Part shown: in pieces, positions 27,999 through 36,791 of the stretch
How positions within the stretch are numbered: the first letter of the stretch is position 1
Layout: each line of letters starts with the position of its first letter
Source: Taishania sp037189645
Lineage (GTDB): Bacteria > Bacteroidota > Bacteroidia > Flavobacteriales_D > Crocinitomicaceae
Assembly (NCBI GenBank): GCA_037189645.1
Contig: JBBCIY010000014.1
Span: 1 to 64,000 of the forward strand
Reading direction: 5' to 3'
Length of the DNA stretch: 64,000 bases
Position numbers and translations under genes: made by a program
Notes under the pieces: generated by a model
The model's input: only the letters and a program-made list of their open reading frames with translations
Database searches by the model: none
What the model was told of the DNA's origin: nothing

Positions 27999-28534
27999 CA
28001 GACTACCTTATTACCTTTAATCTCACCTTTTCGGCAAGCTTCAATTAATTCATCTACTTTTTCAGGAGTCAGATACTCGTGGTATTCTTCTCCGCATTGC
28101 AACATCGGCCCGTAACCACAAGCACCCAGGCATTCTGCTGTTTTCAATGTAAACATTCCGTCAGCAGTTGTTTCGCCCACTTTTATATTGAGCTTATTCT
28201 CAAGGTATGAAATGATGTTGTCAGAACCTACCAGCATACATGGCCCCGTACGGCAAACTTCAAATACGTATTTACCTACCGGCTGTAAATTGAACATGGT
28301 ATAGAAAGTAGCTACCTCATACACTTCAATTGGCTCGATACTTAAGATCTCTGCAATCATATCCATTGTATCCGGGCTCAGCCAGCCTCCGGCTTCTTCT
28401 TCCACGATATGCATTACGCGAAGAATCGCACTCTTCTGACGCCCTTCCGGATACTGAGCAATCACTCGCTGAATCTCAGCTTTAGCTGTTTCGCTGAGAA
28501 CGGGTCTTTTTTGTTCTGTAATTTCTATTTTCAT
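27998..28534 (-). CDS. nuoE: NADH-quinone oxidoreductase subunit E
   Basis: The thioredoxin-fold [2Fe-2S] subunit (cluster N1a), 178 residues. Ligands are C94, C99, C135 and C139 in 'CRTGPC' and 'CLGACG'. It pairs with NuoF in the NADH module. It is 2 bases after nuoD and overlaps nuoF by one base. Confidence 0.96.
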   Translation of the reverse strand: MKIEITEQKRPVLSETAKAEIQRVIAQYPEGRQKSAILRVMHIVEEEAGGWLSPDTMDMIAEILSIEPIEVYEVATFYTMFNLQPVGKYVFEVCRTGPCMLVGSDNIISYLENKLNIKVGETTADGMFTLKTAECLGACGYGPMLQCGEEYHEYLTPEKVDELIEACRKGEIKGNKVV

Positions 28535-28536
28535 AA

Positions 28537-29772
28537 CTATGCGTCCAATTCTCCTGCAATCACATTCATACTACTCATCGTTACTACCGCATCCGACAAT
28601 GATTGTCCGGTGATCATTTCAGGATATGCCTGGTAGTAAATAAAACAAGGCCTTCTAAACTGCAGCCTGTAAGGCGTACGCCCTCCGTCGCTGATCAGGT
28701 AATATCCCAGTTCCCCGTTTCCGCCTTCAACACTGTGGTACACCTCCCCTGCCGGAACAGGAGTCTCTCCCATGATGATCTTGAAATGGTAGATCAGCGC
28801 TTCCATTTTGTTGTAAACATCTGATTTGTCAGGAAGATAAAATTCCGGGGTATCTGCATGGTAACTTCCTTCCGGAAGGTTATTATATGCCTGGCTGATG
28901 ATCTGTAAACTCTGGCGGATCTCTTCCTGGCGTACCTGGAAACGATCATATGTATCGCCACCGGTTCCAACGGGAATATCAAACTCAAAGTCCTGGTAAG
29001 AAGAATACGGGGAATGTACCCGCACATCGTAATCAACTCCTGCCGCACGTAAATTCGGTCCTGTGAAACCATAATTCAACGCTCTTTCACCTGAGATTCC
29101 TCCCACTCCGATCGTACGGTCCATAAAGATCCTGTTGCGGTCCAGCATGGAATTGAATTCTTCAAATCTTTTCGGGAATGCTTTCAGGAAATCCCGGATC
29201 AGTTCGTGGAACTTAGGTGTAAAATCCCGTTCAAACCCGCCAATACGCCCGATGTTTGTAGTCAAACGCGCACCGCAGATCTGTTCGTACATATCGTAAA
29301 TGCGCTCCCGTTCGATGAACATCCATGTAAATCCTGTCAAAGCTCCCGTATCGACTCCTATGACGGAGTTACAGATCAGGTGATCGGCAATACGCGCCAG
29401 CTCCATGATGATCACACGCATGTATTCGATGCGTTTTGACACCTCGATACCAGCCAGCTTCTCAACGGTCATGTGCCACCCGATGTTATTGATCGGAGAT
29501 GAACAATAGTTCAGACGGTCCGTGATCGGTGTAATCTGGTGAAAAGGCCTTCTTTCCGCCAGCTTTTCAAATGCCCGGTGAATGTACCCGACAGTCTGCT
29601 CGGATGATAAGATCTTCTCCCCGTCCACTCTTAAAACGTTCTGGAAGATACCGTGAGTCGCCGGGTGAGTCGGCCCTAAATTCAATGTAGCAATCTCCCC
29701 CTCGATCGTGTCTTCCGATTCCTGGTTAGCGGGAATATTATTCGTTCTGTATTTTTCCAAATCTTCGCTCAT
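28537..29772 (-). CDS. nuoD: NADH-quinone oxidoreductase subunit D
   Basis: The 49-kDa-type subunit that helps form the quinone site, 411 residues, separate from NuoC. Motifs are 'LNLGPTHPATHGIFQ', 'GYIHRAFEKLAE', 'ELARIADHLI', and the C-terminal 'PYRLQFRRPCFIYYQ'. It is homologous to the large subunit of NiFe hydrogenase but lacks the metal-binding Cys. It lies 11 bases after nuoC. Confidence 0.97.
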   Translation of the reverse strand: MSEDLEKYRTNNIPANQESEDTIEGEIATLNLGPTHPATHGIFQNVLRVDGEKILSSEQTVGYIHRAFEKLAERRPFHQITPITDRLNYCSSPINNIGWHMTVEKLAGIEVSKRIEYMRVIIMELARIADHLICNSVIGVDTGALTGFTWMFIERERIYDMYEQICGARLTTNIGRIGGFERDFTPKFHELIRDFLKAFPKRFEEFNSMLDRNRIFMDRTIGVGGISGERALNYGFTGPNLRAAGVDYDVRVHSPYSSYQDFEFDIPVGTGGDTYDRFQVRQEEIRQSLQIISQAYNNLPEGSYHADTPEFYLPDKSDVYNKMEALIYHFKIIMGETPVPAGEVYHSVEGGNGELGYYLISDGGRTPYRLQFRRPCFIYYQAYPEMITGQSLSDAVVTMSSMNVIAGELDA

Positions 29773-29783
29773 ACCACTAAATT

Positions 29784-30299
29784 CTATCTTCCGAAGAAGC
29801 GGTTGTCTTTATCTTGCCTGGTTTCATCTTCCAGATGGTATTCTTTTCTCATCGGGAAATAATCCATTGAATCTTCGTTCAGGATACGTCTCAGGTCGGG
29901 ATGACCGACAAAATTGATCCCGAAGAAATCATACGTTTCCCGCTCCAGCCAGTTAGCGGCTGAATAAATATCTGTGATCGACTGGATGGAAGGATGCTCA
30001 ACCGGCAGGTATGCTTTTAAACGCAACCTGAAATTGTTTTGCAGGCTGTGTAAATGATAAACGATCACGATCTCTTTTCCTTCTTCATTATCCGGGTAAT
30101 GGATTCCCGTAATATTCGTCAGGAACTGTACTTTAAACTCAGGATGCTGATTCAGCCAAAGAATAACAGCATGGGCAGCTTCCGGATCAGCAAATACAGT
30201 CAGGTAATGATCCGTTACCTGCTGCTCCTCTCCTATCTTATCACCAAATTGTTCACGAATAGCGGACAATACCTGGTCGTTTGTCAATTTACTTTCCAT
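29784..30299 (-). CDS. nuoC: NADH-quinone oxidoreductase subunit C
   Basis: The 30-kDa-type subunit, 171 residues from the ATG at 30299 (the longer reading begins at TTG 30314). The signature is 'IYSAANWLERETYDFFGINFVGHPDLRRIL', seen here as the core 'WLERETYDFFGI' and 'GHPDLRRIL'. It overlaps nuoB by 11 bases. Confidence 0.95.
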   Translation of the reverse strand: MESKLTNDQVLSAIREQFGDKIGEEQQVTDHYLTVFADPEAAHAVILWLNQHPEFKVQFLTNITGIHYPDNEEGKEIVIVYHLHSLQNNFRLRLKAYLPVEHPSIQSITDIYSAANWLERETYDFFGINFVGHPDLRRILNEDSMDYFPMRKEYHLEDETRQDKDNRFFGR

Positions 30300-30849
30300 C
30301 GATGTCGTGTTCAATGTTATAGTTATCCAGCAATTCTTTGTATTCAGGAGAATATCGTCTGCGCAGTGATTCGTGTTTTACCAGTGCCTGGATATTCATG
30401 ATCCCGTCAATGATCTGCTCCGGTCTCGGAGGACATCCCGGAACATAGACATCCACCGGGATTACCCTGTCGATTCCCTGCAAAACGGAATACGTATCGA
30501 AAATACCACCGGAAGAAGCACATGCTCCTACGGACAGTACCCATTTAGGTTCGGACATTTGTTCGTATACCTGACGCAGCACGGGAGCCAGTTTCTTTGA
30601 AATTGTACCCGCTACGATCAACAAATCCGCCTGTCTCGGTGAAAACGACATCCGTTCCATTCCGAAGCGGGCAATGTCGTAGTTCGGCGCCATTGATGCC
30701 ATGTATTCGATACCGCAACAAGACGTCGCGAACGGCAAAGGCCACAAAGAGTTAGCTCTCGCGGCACCAATAACGGTATCCAAACGCGTCAGCTGAAAAC
30801 CTTCATAGTTGATGGCTTCCACATTTCCTTCTGCTGTTATTTTTCCCAT
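30289..30849 (-). CDS. nuoB: NADH-quinone oxidoreductase subunit B
   Basis: The subunit that carries the terminal cluster N2 next to the quinone site, 186 residues. N2 ligands are the tandem C44-C45 in 'ATSCCGIEYMA', C110 in 'SVGACASSGG' and C139 in 'VPGCPPRPEQ'. It overlaps nuoA by 13 bases and nuoC by 11, so the first three genes are tightly coupled. Confidence 0.97.
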   Translation of the reverse strand: MGKITAEGNVEAINYEGFQLTRLDTVIGAARANSLWPLPFATSCCGIEYMASMAPNYDIARFGMERMSFSPRQADLLIVAGTISKKLAPVLRQVYEQMSEPKWVLSVGACASSGGIFDTYSVLQGIDRVIPVDVYVPGCPPRPEQIIDGIMNIQALVKHESLRRRYSPEYKELLDNYNIEHDIDGK

Positions 30850-31202
30850 TCTAACGCTCCTTTTTTAAGTACGTATATAAACCCTGTCAGGAAGAAACCG
30901 ACGAAGATCAATACTGCTATCAATCCCTCCAGCTGAAGTGCCTGGAAGTTCACAGCGTAGGGGTAAAAGAAAATTACCTCCACATCAAATAAAACAAATA
31001 AAATCGCGATCATGAAGTAACGGACAGAAATAGGGAAACGAGCGTCTCCATCTGATTCAATTCCACACTCCCAGTTGGCGTCTTTTCTTTTTGAACTCAA
31101 TTTCGGCCCCAGCTTCGGAGCGAACACCAATGTTCCTACCACAAATCCCAATACAACAACTGACTGCAGGATGATTGGAATATAATCTTGAACGTTTGAC
31201 AT
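30837..31202 (-). CDS. nuoA: NADH-quinone oxidoreductase subunit A
   Basis: A 121-residue membrane subunit with three helices and the quinone-site loop with 'NWECGIESDGDARFPISVRYFMIA' (Cys and acidic residues as in the family). The ATG at 31202 is chosen over the longest reading (GTG 31238), because a -7 box lies at 31227-31234 and would be inside the longer gene. First gene of the operon. Confidence 0.95.
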   Translation of the reverse strand: MSNVQDYIPIILQSVVVLGFVVGTLVFAPKLGPKLSSKRKDANWECGIESDGDARFPISVRYFMIAILFVLFDVEVIFFYPYAVNFQALQLEGLIAVLIFVGFFLTGFIYVLKKGALEWEK

Positions 31203-31226
31203 AAGTTTAAAAGTATAATAACCCAA

Positions 31227-31257
31227 CAAAATTAGCACTTCTTAACATCTGTGCAAG
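31227..31257 (-). promoter_or_regulatory. nuo operon promoter
   Basis: The -7 box TAATTTTG (31227-31234) fits TAnnTTTG. A CTTG at 31254-31257, with 19 bases between, resembles the -33 TTTG. The ATG of nuoA lies 25 bases past the box, so the leader would be about 20 bases. The best two-element promoter in the window. Confidence 0.65.
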
Positions 31258-31414
31258 TGAATTTCACCCCATATACCGACCGAAAGGGAAAATACCAGCG
31301 TGCTCCAATGCTCAAATCACTCCAAAACACCCGACTTTTCAAGGGGTTACCCAATGAAACTACCTCTAATAAGAAACATTCTAAATAACATTTCCAGACA
31401 AAAAAGCGTGAAAA

Positions 31415-31446
31415 CAAAAAAGGGGAATGAATGCATTCATTCCCCT
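31415..31446 (-). terminator. Terminator of the CHU_C protein gene
   Basis: A perfect 26-base palindrome (31421-31446) with an A-rich flank that becomes T-rich on the minus strand. It lies 24 bases after the stop of the 958-residue protein. The remaining sequence to 31226 is unassigned. Confidence 0.8.
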
Positions 31447-31469
31447 ATCAATCATTATGTTTAGCGCTG

Positions 31470-34346
31470 TTACCTCATCAGGTTGATGTGCCCTACAAAC
31501 ATCTTTCGCTCATCGGACATCATCGTCTTCACTTCGATCTTCCATGTATAGGTTCCATCCTGGCAGATTTTTCCTCCCGAGCCATACGTACCGTCCCAAC
31601 CTGTATCCGGATTGTGCGATTCAAAGATCAGCTCTCCCCAGCGGTTGAAGACTTGCAGGTGGTAATCAAACAGATCGTAACCGGAAGTGAAAACCGGACG
31701 GAAAACCTGGTTGAATTCATCGCCATCAGGAGTAAAGGTATTTGGAACATAAAATATCAGTTCTTCCTGTATCACCACTACCAGCGTTGTTGTGTCTATA
31801 CATCCTTCTTGCGAAGTTGCGATCAGCGTTACCAGGTAAGAATGCGGGTCCTCGCTGTATGTATAAACAGGACTCACTTCGCTGGATGTCCCTGTTCCGT
31901 CACCGAAATCCCAGGCATAGGAGTTTGCACCCGACGAGCCGTTGATGAATGTTATCTGACTGTCAAACTGTGTTCCAACCTGCGGATTTGTACTGAAATA
32001 TGCTACCGGACGGGGATAGACCGTAACTGTTGCCTGGGCCGTAGCTGTACAACCCGTTGTATTGTCTCTTCCCATTACCGTATATACGTGAGTTCCGTCT
32101 ATTACCGCTTCTACGAATGCACCGGTTGTACTGTTCAGCCCATTTGAAGGGGACCATGTATAAAAATCAGCCCCGGAAGCCGACAGGAATGCAGTCTCTC
32201 CCGCACAGACAGCATCTCCGGAAGCAGTCACCACAGGTTGGTCATATATCTGAATATCAACCGTAGCATCCGAACTACACAAGGTATTTCCCGGAGGTAT
32301 GTAAGTAATGGTATAGCTTCCTGCAGGTGTAGCGGCCAGGTTGATCGCCCCGGTCGTGGGGTTAATCACCAATCCCGGTGAACCGGAGAAAGTTCCTCCT
32401 GTGCTGCCTGTCACTACGGGCACAGGGTTGGTTTCATTTTTACAGTACGCATTTTCAGGGTATGAAATTGTAGCCGAGCTTTCTCCTTCAAATATTCCTG
32501 TGAAAGATACCGGGCATCCGAATTCATCCTGGATCAGGATGGAGTAATTATCTCCGTGCTGCAACCCTGAAATAACGATCGTTCCGCCATTCGGGATGTT
32601 ATTGGTTGTGATTACTGCGTTGGAAGGTGATATCACCGAAGCTGTAAAATCAGTACCATTGATCTCGGGAGAACCTCCCTGAACCGTAATGGAAAGTGTC
32701 CCTGCCAGGCAGTCCGCCACCTCTGTTCCGGTGATCTCTGTCAGGTACTGAACAGGGAATGGCGTCCCCAGCTCATAACAAGGCATCTGATCCTGGTTGG
32801 TATACGAATAAGTCCCTGTTGTCAGGTTGTACATTGTGAGCGGGGCGAAGTAAACAATATTGTTTGTGAATGCTCCGGGAACCTGGTTGATCCAGTACAA
32901 GTCATTATTGTCATAAAATTCATGGATATAGGCTACACCGATAAAGCACGGGTCATCCTGGATGTTGTCTACCGGGTGCGGAACGGTCGCCACTGTCGGC
33001 GGGCAGGAATAGACCGCCCATGCAATTCCCGGCTCGTAACCGGCCGGCAGCGGAGGATTCATTGCCGGAGAAGCCGGCGTATAATCTCCATTAGGCGTGA
33101 TGGTTATTTCATCACCATAGCACAATACATAAGTGGAATTACTGGCTCCCTGGGTTGTAGTCGTAAATGTCCCTACATCCACCACACAATCACATGGTGG
33201 TGTATTCTGATAGTCGACCGAATTTACACATCCCTGGTCGGCTGTAAAATAGGCTGAGACACCACACATCTGACCGTCTGCAGACACATTCGATATCTGG
33301 TAAATAAGCGGGCTGACAAATGGCGGGGTATATGCCACCGAATTGCCGTTACAATCCTCGATGATCAGCTGCCCTGTTGCCGGCGCATTTTCAAACTCCA
33401 CAAACCCTGTCAGCTGGAAAACGCTTCCGAGCTCACAGCCTCCGACATTCGCTTCAATGTATGAGATCATGCAGGATGTAGAAGTCTGGCATACCGGAGC
33501 GGTATAGTTCAGAATCTGCGAACATCCCGAATAATCTGAAAAGTACACCTCTACCGAACATGGCGCACCATCCGGGTTCAGCCCTGTGATGGTATAAGGA
33601 AACGAACCGGAGTTAAAAGGAGCGGAAGCTACAATCACCTGTATTCCATTACAGGATTCTACAATTAACTGTCCTGTTGCGGGCGGGTTTGAAACAACTA
33701 CCGTTCCGGATACCACGTACTGGGATGTAGCCGGAGCACAAGGTGAGACCGTAGCCGTAAAGTCATCAATTGAACAGATATCAGGCTCTACAATGCTACA
33801 ATCCGTTGATCCTGTACCGCTGGTTTGGGTGAATGTTATTTCCCCGTTCGTATCTTCATAATTCGTCAGCAGAACAATGTAGATCTCCCCTGCGACAGCC
33901 GCAGGAGGCGTGCTCTGGCCTGAACCATATCCTCCCTGGGTTCCTATACCGATCGTTTCACTTGCATTCGAAGAAAAGCTGCATTGTATAGGAGCGACAC
34001 TTCCCGACATGATCGCAGCACAACCGGATGCTACGCTGGAAAAAGGCCCCCACAAGGCAAAGTCAACATCAGTCGGACCAGGAGGAAAAAAAGGAAAAAT
34101 AGACTCTCCTATCTGTGAAACCTCCAACTGGATCGTACCACTTGTTCCAATCTCCATGTAGTACCAGATCGGGTTGGGCTGATCCCCAAGACAACCATAG
34201 TTCGGCCCGGAAGGCGCTGTTGTCCCTGTCGCGTTCGGAAACGTATAGCTTTGGGCACAGAAAGGATTGGCTGTTTCACAGGTATTTTGCTGGCTAAATG
34301 ATAATCCTGCCACCAGCAGGAATAAGATGAATACATTCGTTTTCAT
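31470..34346 (-). CDS. Giant secreted protein with PKD and CHU_C (T9SS type B) domains
   Basis: A 958-residue exported protein with a signal peptide (about 1-18, 'LVAGLSFSQ'). The Cys-rich N-terminal domain ('NPFCAQSYTF', 'PIWYYMEIG', 'DVDFALWGPF') is a common lead domain of Bacteroidota surface proteins. Several disulfide-rich repeat segments follow. One Ig-like module near 622-702 resembles the 82-residue repeat of the T9SS adhesin at 14816. A PKD domain ('YAWDFGDGTGTSSEVSPVYTY') precedes the C-terminal gliding-motility-associated domain: 'ELIFYVPNTFTPDGDEFNQ', 'VFNRWGELIFESH', 'TYTWKIEVKT' and 'GHINLMR'. That domain directs T9SS export and surface attachment. The gene starts 10 bases after a small secreted protein gene. 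Confidence 0.85.
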   Translation of the reverse strand: MKTNVFILFLLVAGLSFSQQNTCETANPFCAQSYTFPNATGTTAPSGPNYGCLGDQPNPIWYYMEIGTSGTIQLEVSQIGESIFPFFPPGPTDVDFALWGPFSSVASGCAAIMSGSVAPIQCSFSSNASETIGIGTQGGYGSGQSTPPAAVAGEIYIVLLTNYEDTNGEITFTQTSGTGSTDCSIVEPDICSIDDFTATVSPCAPATSQYVVSGTVVVSNPPATGQLIVESCNGIQVIVASAPFNSGSFPYTITGLNPDGAPCSVEVYFSDYSGCSQILNYTAPVCQTSTSCMISYIEANVGGCELGSVFQLTGFVEFENAPATGQLIIEDCNGNSVAYTPPFVSPLIYQISNVSADGQMCGVSAYFTADQGCVNSVDYQNTPPCDCVVDVGTFTTTTQGASNSTYVLCYGDEITITPNGDYTPASPAMNPPLPAGYEPGIAWAVYSCPPTVATVPHPVDNIQDDPCFIGVAYIHEFYDNNDLYWINQVPGAFTNNIVYFAPLTMYNLTTGTYSYTNQDQMPCYELGTPFPVQYLTEITGTEVADCLAGTLSITVQGGSPEINGTDFTASVISPSNAVITTNNIPNGGTIVISGLQHGDNYSILIQDEFGCPVSFTGIFEGESSATISYPENAYCKNETNPVPVVTGSTGGTFSGSPGLVINPTTGAINLAATPAGSYTITYIPPGNTLCSSDATVDIQIYDQPVVTASGDAVCAGETAFLSASGADFYTWSPSNGLNSTTGAFVEAVIDGTHVYTVMGRDNTTGCTATAQATVTVYPRPVAYFSTNPQVGTQFDSQITFINGSSGANSYAWDFGDGTGTSSEVSPVYTYSEDPHSYLVTLIATSQEGCIDTTTLVVVIQEELIFYVPNTFTPDGDEFNQVFRPVFTSGYDLFDYHLQVFNRWGELIFESHNPDTGWDGTYGSGGKICQDGTYTWKIEVKTMMSDERKMFVGHINLMR

Positions 34347-34356
34347 AGCTTCTTTT

Positions 34357-34785
34357 TCAGTCTGGTGATCCTATTTTTATCAGTACTTCTTTTCGCTCTT
34401 CGGATAATCGTTCTTTTGATTGCCGGGCTCTTTCATACCAACCGTTTTCGGTTGCCCGGGCATCTTCTTCCGGAATTGAACGCAGGTAATTTTCCTTTGT
34501 TTCCAACGCTTTCAGCATCGTATCGATATAGGCTAGCCTTTCCTGGTAATATGCTTTGTCATGCTTTCTCTGCACACCTGTCCGGTCTACAGAATATGTC
34601 TGCCCGGTCGTTACACTGCTGTTTACATTTACATATTTTGTACCTGGATCTGCCTGGGGAACAGATTTTTCAGCCCCGGCATTTATGAGCGTTACCTTCT
34701 TTTCAGTTTCATTTTTCAGTTCCTGTGAGTATGCATTCTGTACAATGGAGCATACAAACAGTGCAAGAGCAACAGTTTTCATCAT
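34357..34785 (-). CDS. Small secreted protein with C-terminal coiled coil
   Basis: 142 residues from the ATG at 34785; a second ATG follows at 34782, and the longest reading begins at TTG. The signal peptide ends 'QNAYSQ'; the mature protein begins 'QELKNETEKK'. The middle is polar. Residues from about 75 to the end are helical and highly charged, likely coiled coil ('DKAYYQERLAYIDTMLKALETKE', in shorter heptads). It lies directly upstream of the CHU_C protein, a layout like that at 17922/14816. Family not recognised. Confidence 0.7.
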   Translation of the reverse strand: MMKTVALALFVCSIVQNAYSQELKNETEKKVTLINAGAEKSVPQADPGTKYVNVNSSVTTGQTYSVDRTGVQRKHDKAYYQERLAYIDTMLKALETKENYLRSIPEEDARATENGWYERARQSKERLSEERKEVLIKIGSPD

Positions 34786-34823
34786 CAATTCCGAGTTATT
34801 TTTTAGGTGTAGCTAACTATGTT

Positions 34824-34846
34824 GTTTTACTTTTCAGAAGTAAAAC
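34824..34846 (-). terminator. AT-rich hairpin after lpxH
   Basis: A 9-bp stem GTTTTACTT/AAGTAAAAC with a 5-base loop lies 38 bases after the lpxH stop. There is no T run, so it is a weak terminator candidate between lpxH and the small secreted protein gene. Confidence 0.45.
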
Positions 34847-34883
34847 GTCAACTATTTCGATAAGGTTGCTTGAATCCGGAAAA

Positions 34884-35648
34884 TTATTTCTCCCATTCTT
34901 TCAGCTCGCATTTATCCCCGTCAAATACCAGGTAGGTATTGTAGTTGATCCATTCCCCGATGTTAAAATAAGTAGCATTCTCCCCGACTTTCAACTGCAA
35001 AGGTAAATGGCGGTGGCCAAAGACAAAATAATCAATGTGCTCCTTTTTCAGGTATTCTTTTGCGTAAACAGCCAGCCACTCATTCTCTTCTCCTAAAAAG
35101 ACCTCATCGGAAGTACCTGTTGACGAACGGCTTTTCCTGGATGACAGATCTGCCAGCCAGATCCCGAAATTGGGATGTAAGCGGGCAAACAGCCACTGGC
35201 ATACCGGAGAAGCGAACACCTTTTTCAGGAATTTATACCCCTTGTCACCGGGTCCTAAGCCATCCCCGTGACCAATGTAGAACTTTTTGCCGTTCCATTC
35301 CCTGATGACCGGTTCGCGGTACAATTTAACTCCAAGCTCTTTCGGAAGGTAATCAAAGATCCACATATCGTGGTTTCCGGTAAAGACATGAACCGGGATG
35401 CCGCTGTCCGTTATTTCTGCGATCTTTCCCTGCAGACGGACAAATCCTTTCGGAATGGCGCGTTTGTATTCGAACCAGAAATCAAACAGGTCGCCGACAA
35501 GAAAAATCTCGGAAGCGTCGTTCTTAATTTCATCCAGCCAGCGCACAATACGCTTTTCACGAATCAGGCTTGACTCATAGTCAGGCGCTCCCAAATGGAA
35601 ATCGGAAGCGAAATAGATTTTTGTGGGACGTTGTTCCGGGCCGGACAT
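34884..35648 (-). CDS. lpxH: UDP-2,3-diacylglucosamine diphosphatase family metallophosphoesterase
   Basis: A 254-residue calcineurin-like phosphoesterase. Metal-binding motifs in order are 'SDFHLGAPD' (DxH), 'GDLFDFWFEYK', 'GNHDMW', 'GHGDGLGPGDKGYKFLKK' and 'FGHRHLPLQL'. The 'DFWFEY' and 'GHGDGLGPGD' stretches are typical of LpxH-type enzymes, which cleave UDP-2,3-diacylglucosamine to lipid X in lipid A synthesis. lpxK, a later lipid A step, lies 9 kb away. It is the last of three genes spaced about 20 and 6 bases apart, after the TlpA-like pair. Confidence 0.85.
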   Translation of the reverse strand: MSGPEQRPTKIYFASDFHLGAPDYESSLIREKRIVRWLDEIKNDASEIFLVGDLFDFWFEYKRAIPKGFVRLQGKIAEITDSGIPVHVFTGNHDMWIFDYLPKELGVKLYREPVIREWNGKKFYIGHGDGLGPGDKGYKFLKKVFASPVCQWLFARLHPNFGIWLADLSSRKSRSSTGTSDEVFLGEENEWLAVYAKEYLKKEHIDYFVFGHRHLPLQLKVGENATYFNIGEWINYNTYLVFDGDKCELKEWEK

Positions 35649-35669
35649 TTCAACAAAAACGGTAACGAC

Positions 35670-36785
35670 TTATTGTAACAGCTTTGAAACAGCTTCTTCC
35701 AGCGCAGCACCTCTTAAATTCGTGGAAACAATGTTCCCCTGCTGGTCGATTAAAACCGTAAACGGGATACTTCTCACCTGGTAGATACGGCCTACCGCGC
35801 TGTTCCACTTCTTCAGGTCACTGACATGGTTGGGCCAGATCAACCCATCCTGTTCGATCGCCTGCTTCCAGCGGTCCAGGTTGTCGTCGAGGGAAACATT
35901 CATTACCGTAAATCCTTTCTCTTTATACTTATTGTAAACCGCTACAACATTCGGGTTTTCCTTGCGGCAAGGGCCACACCAGGATGCCCAGAAATCCAGC
36001 AGCACAACTTTTCCTTTCAGGTCAGACAGCTTCATGGTCGTTTTCCTGTCCACCATCAATTCTTCAAAATCAGGAGCTGCTTTCCCAGGTGCGAATATAT
36101 TTTCGGCATCTTTCTTTGCTCTTATCTGCTTGTAGGCATTTACCAGCTCTTTTACCTTTACGCTCTGTCCGAAACTTTTATTCAACGCGTTGACAACAGC
36201 TTCAAACGTATCAAAGTCCGCATTCGGATCGATCACACTCAGAACTGCAATCAATGCCGGTGAGTTCTGGTTCTCACTGTAGAATGTCTGAAATACGGTC
36301 TGGAATTCCCTGAGATGTGCCTGCATTTCCGTGTTCACTTCTTCCGTCGTTTCCGGATTGGCCTGCATTTTCTGAATGGCTTCGTTTCTCAGCTTGTTCC
36401 AGTCATCTGCCGCGTACGTAAAATTGTGAAACGCAGCACTTTCATCGGAATTGACAAAGTTCGTAAACTTCCCCAGCTGCTTCGCGTCTGCATATACCTT
36501 TATATCTGCATTCTCGCGTAATATCAAATGGACATTCCCTTCGCCTATCTGCAGAAAATAATAATCGCTCTGGGGGATTTTAGCAGCGATCTCAAATTTT
36601 CCTTCCTTATCGAACTTAACAGTAGCAATATCCGTAACCTTGTTGTTCTCTCCCAACCGGGACAATTTCACTTCCTTCGAAGCTGTATTAAAAATGCTTC
36701 CGCTGATTTTTACCGGAACGGGAGTCTGTGCCAGTCCAATTGTTGCGACCAATAACCCCGTAACGGCACTGATAACTAATTTCAT
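35670..36785 (-). CDS. TlpA-like thioredoxin with N-terminal DUF4369-type domain
   Basis: A 371-residue exported thiol-disulfide protein. The signal peptide is residues 1-20 ('VATIGLAQ'). A beta-rich DUF4369-like domain covers about 22-110 and a helical linker about 115-230. The TlpA/AhpC-type thioredoxin domain covers about 235-371, with active site C270-G-P-C273 in 'FWASWCGPCRKENP' and the cis-Pro in 'VRSIPFTVLI'. It keeps periplasmic or secreted cysteines in the right redox state; the client is unknown. It is a paralogue of the next gene upstream and lies 6 bases after it. Confidence 0.88.
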   Translation of the reverse strand: MKLVISAVTGLLVATIGLAQTPVPVKISGSIFNTASKEVKLSRLGENNKVTDIATVKFDKEGKFEIAAKIPQSDYYFLQIGEGNVHLILRENADIKVYADAKQLGKFTNFVNSDESAAFHNFTYAADDWNKLRNEAIQKMQANPETTEEVNTEMQAHLREFQTVFQTFYSENQNSPALIAVLSVIDPNADFDTFEAVVNALNKSFGQSVKVKELVNAYKQIRAKKDAENIFAPGKAAPDFEELMVDRKTTMKLSDLKGKVVLLDFWASWCGPCRKENPNVVAVYNKYKEKGFTVMNVSLDDNLDRWKQAIEQDGLIWPNHVSDLKKWNSAVGRIYQVRSIPFTVLIDQQGNIVSTNLRGAALEEAVSKLLQ

Positions 36786-36791
36786 CGTTTC

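Noticed and set aside
31431..32147. 238-residue plus-strand ORF over the end of a CHU_C gene
   Set aside because: It overlaps the conserved PKD and CHU_C coding region and starts within the terminator palindrome; a shadow frame rich in Arg, Cys and His.
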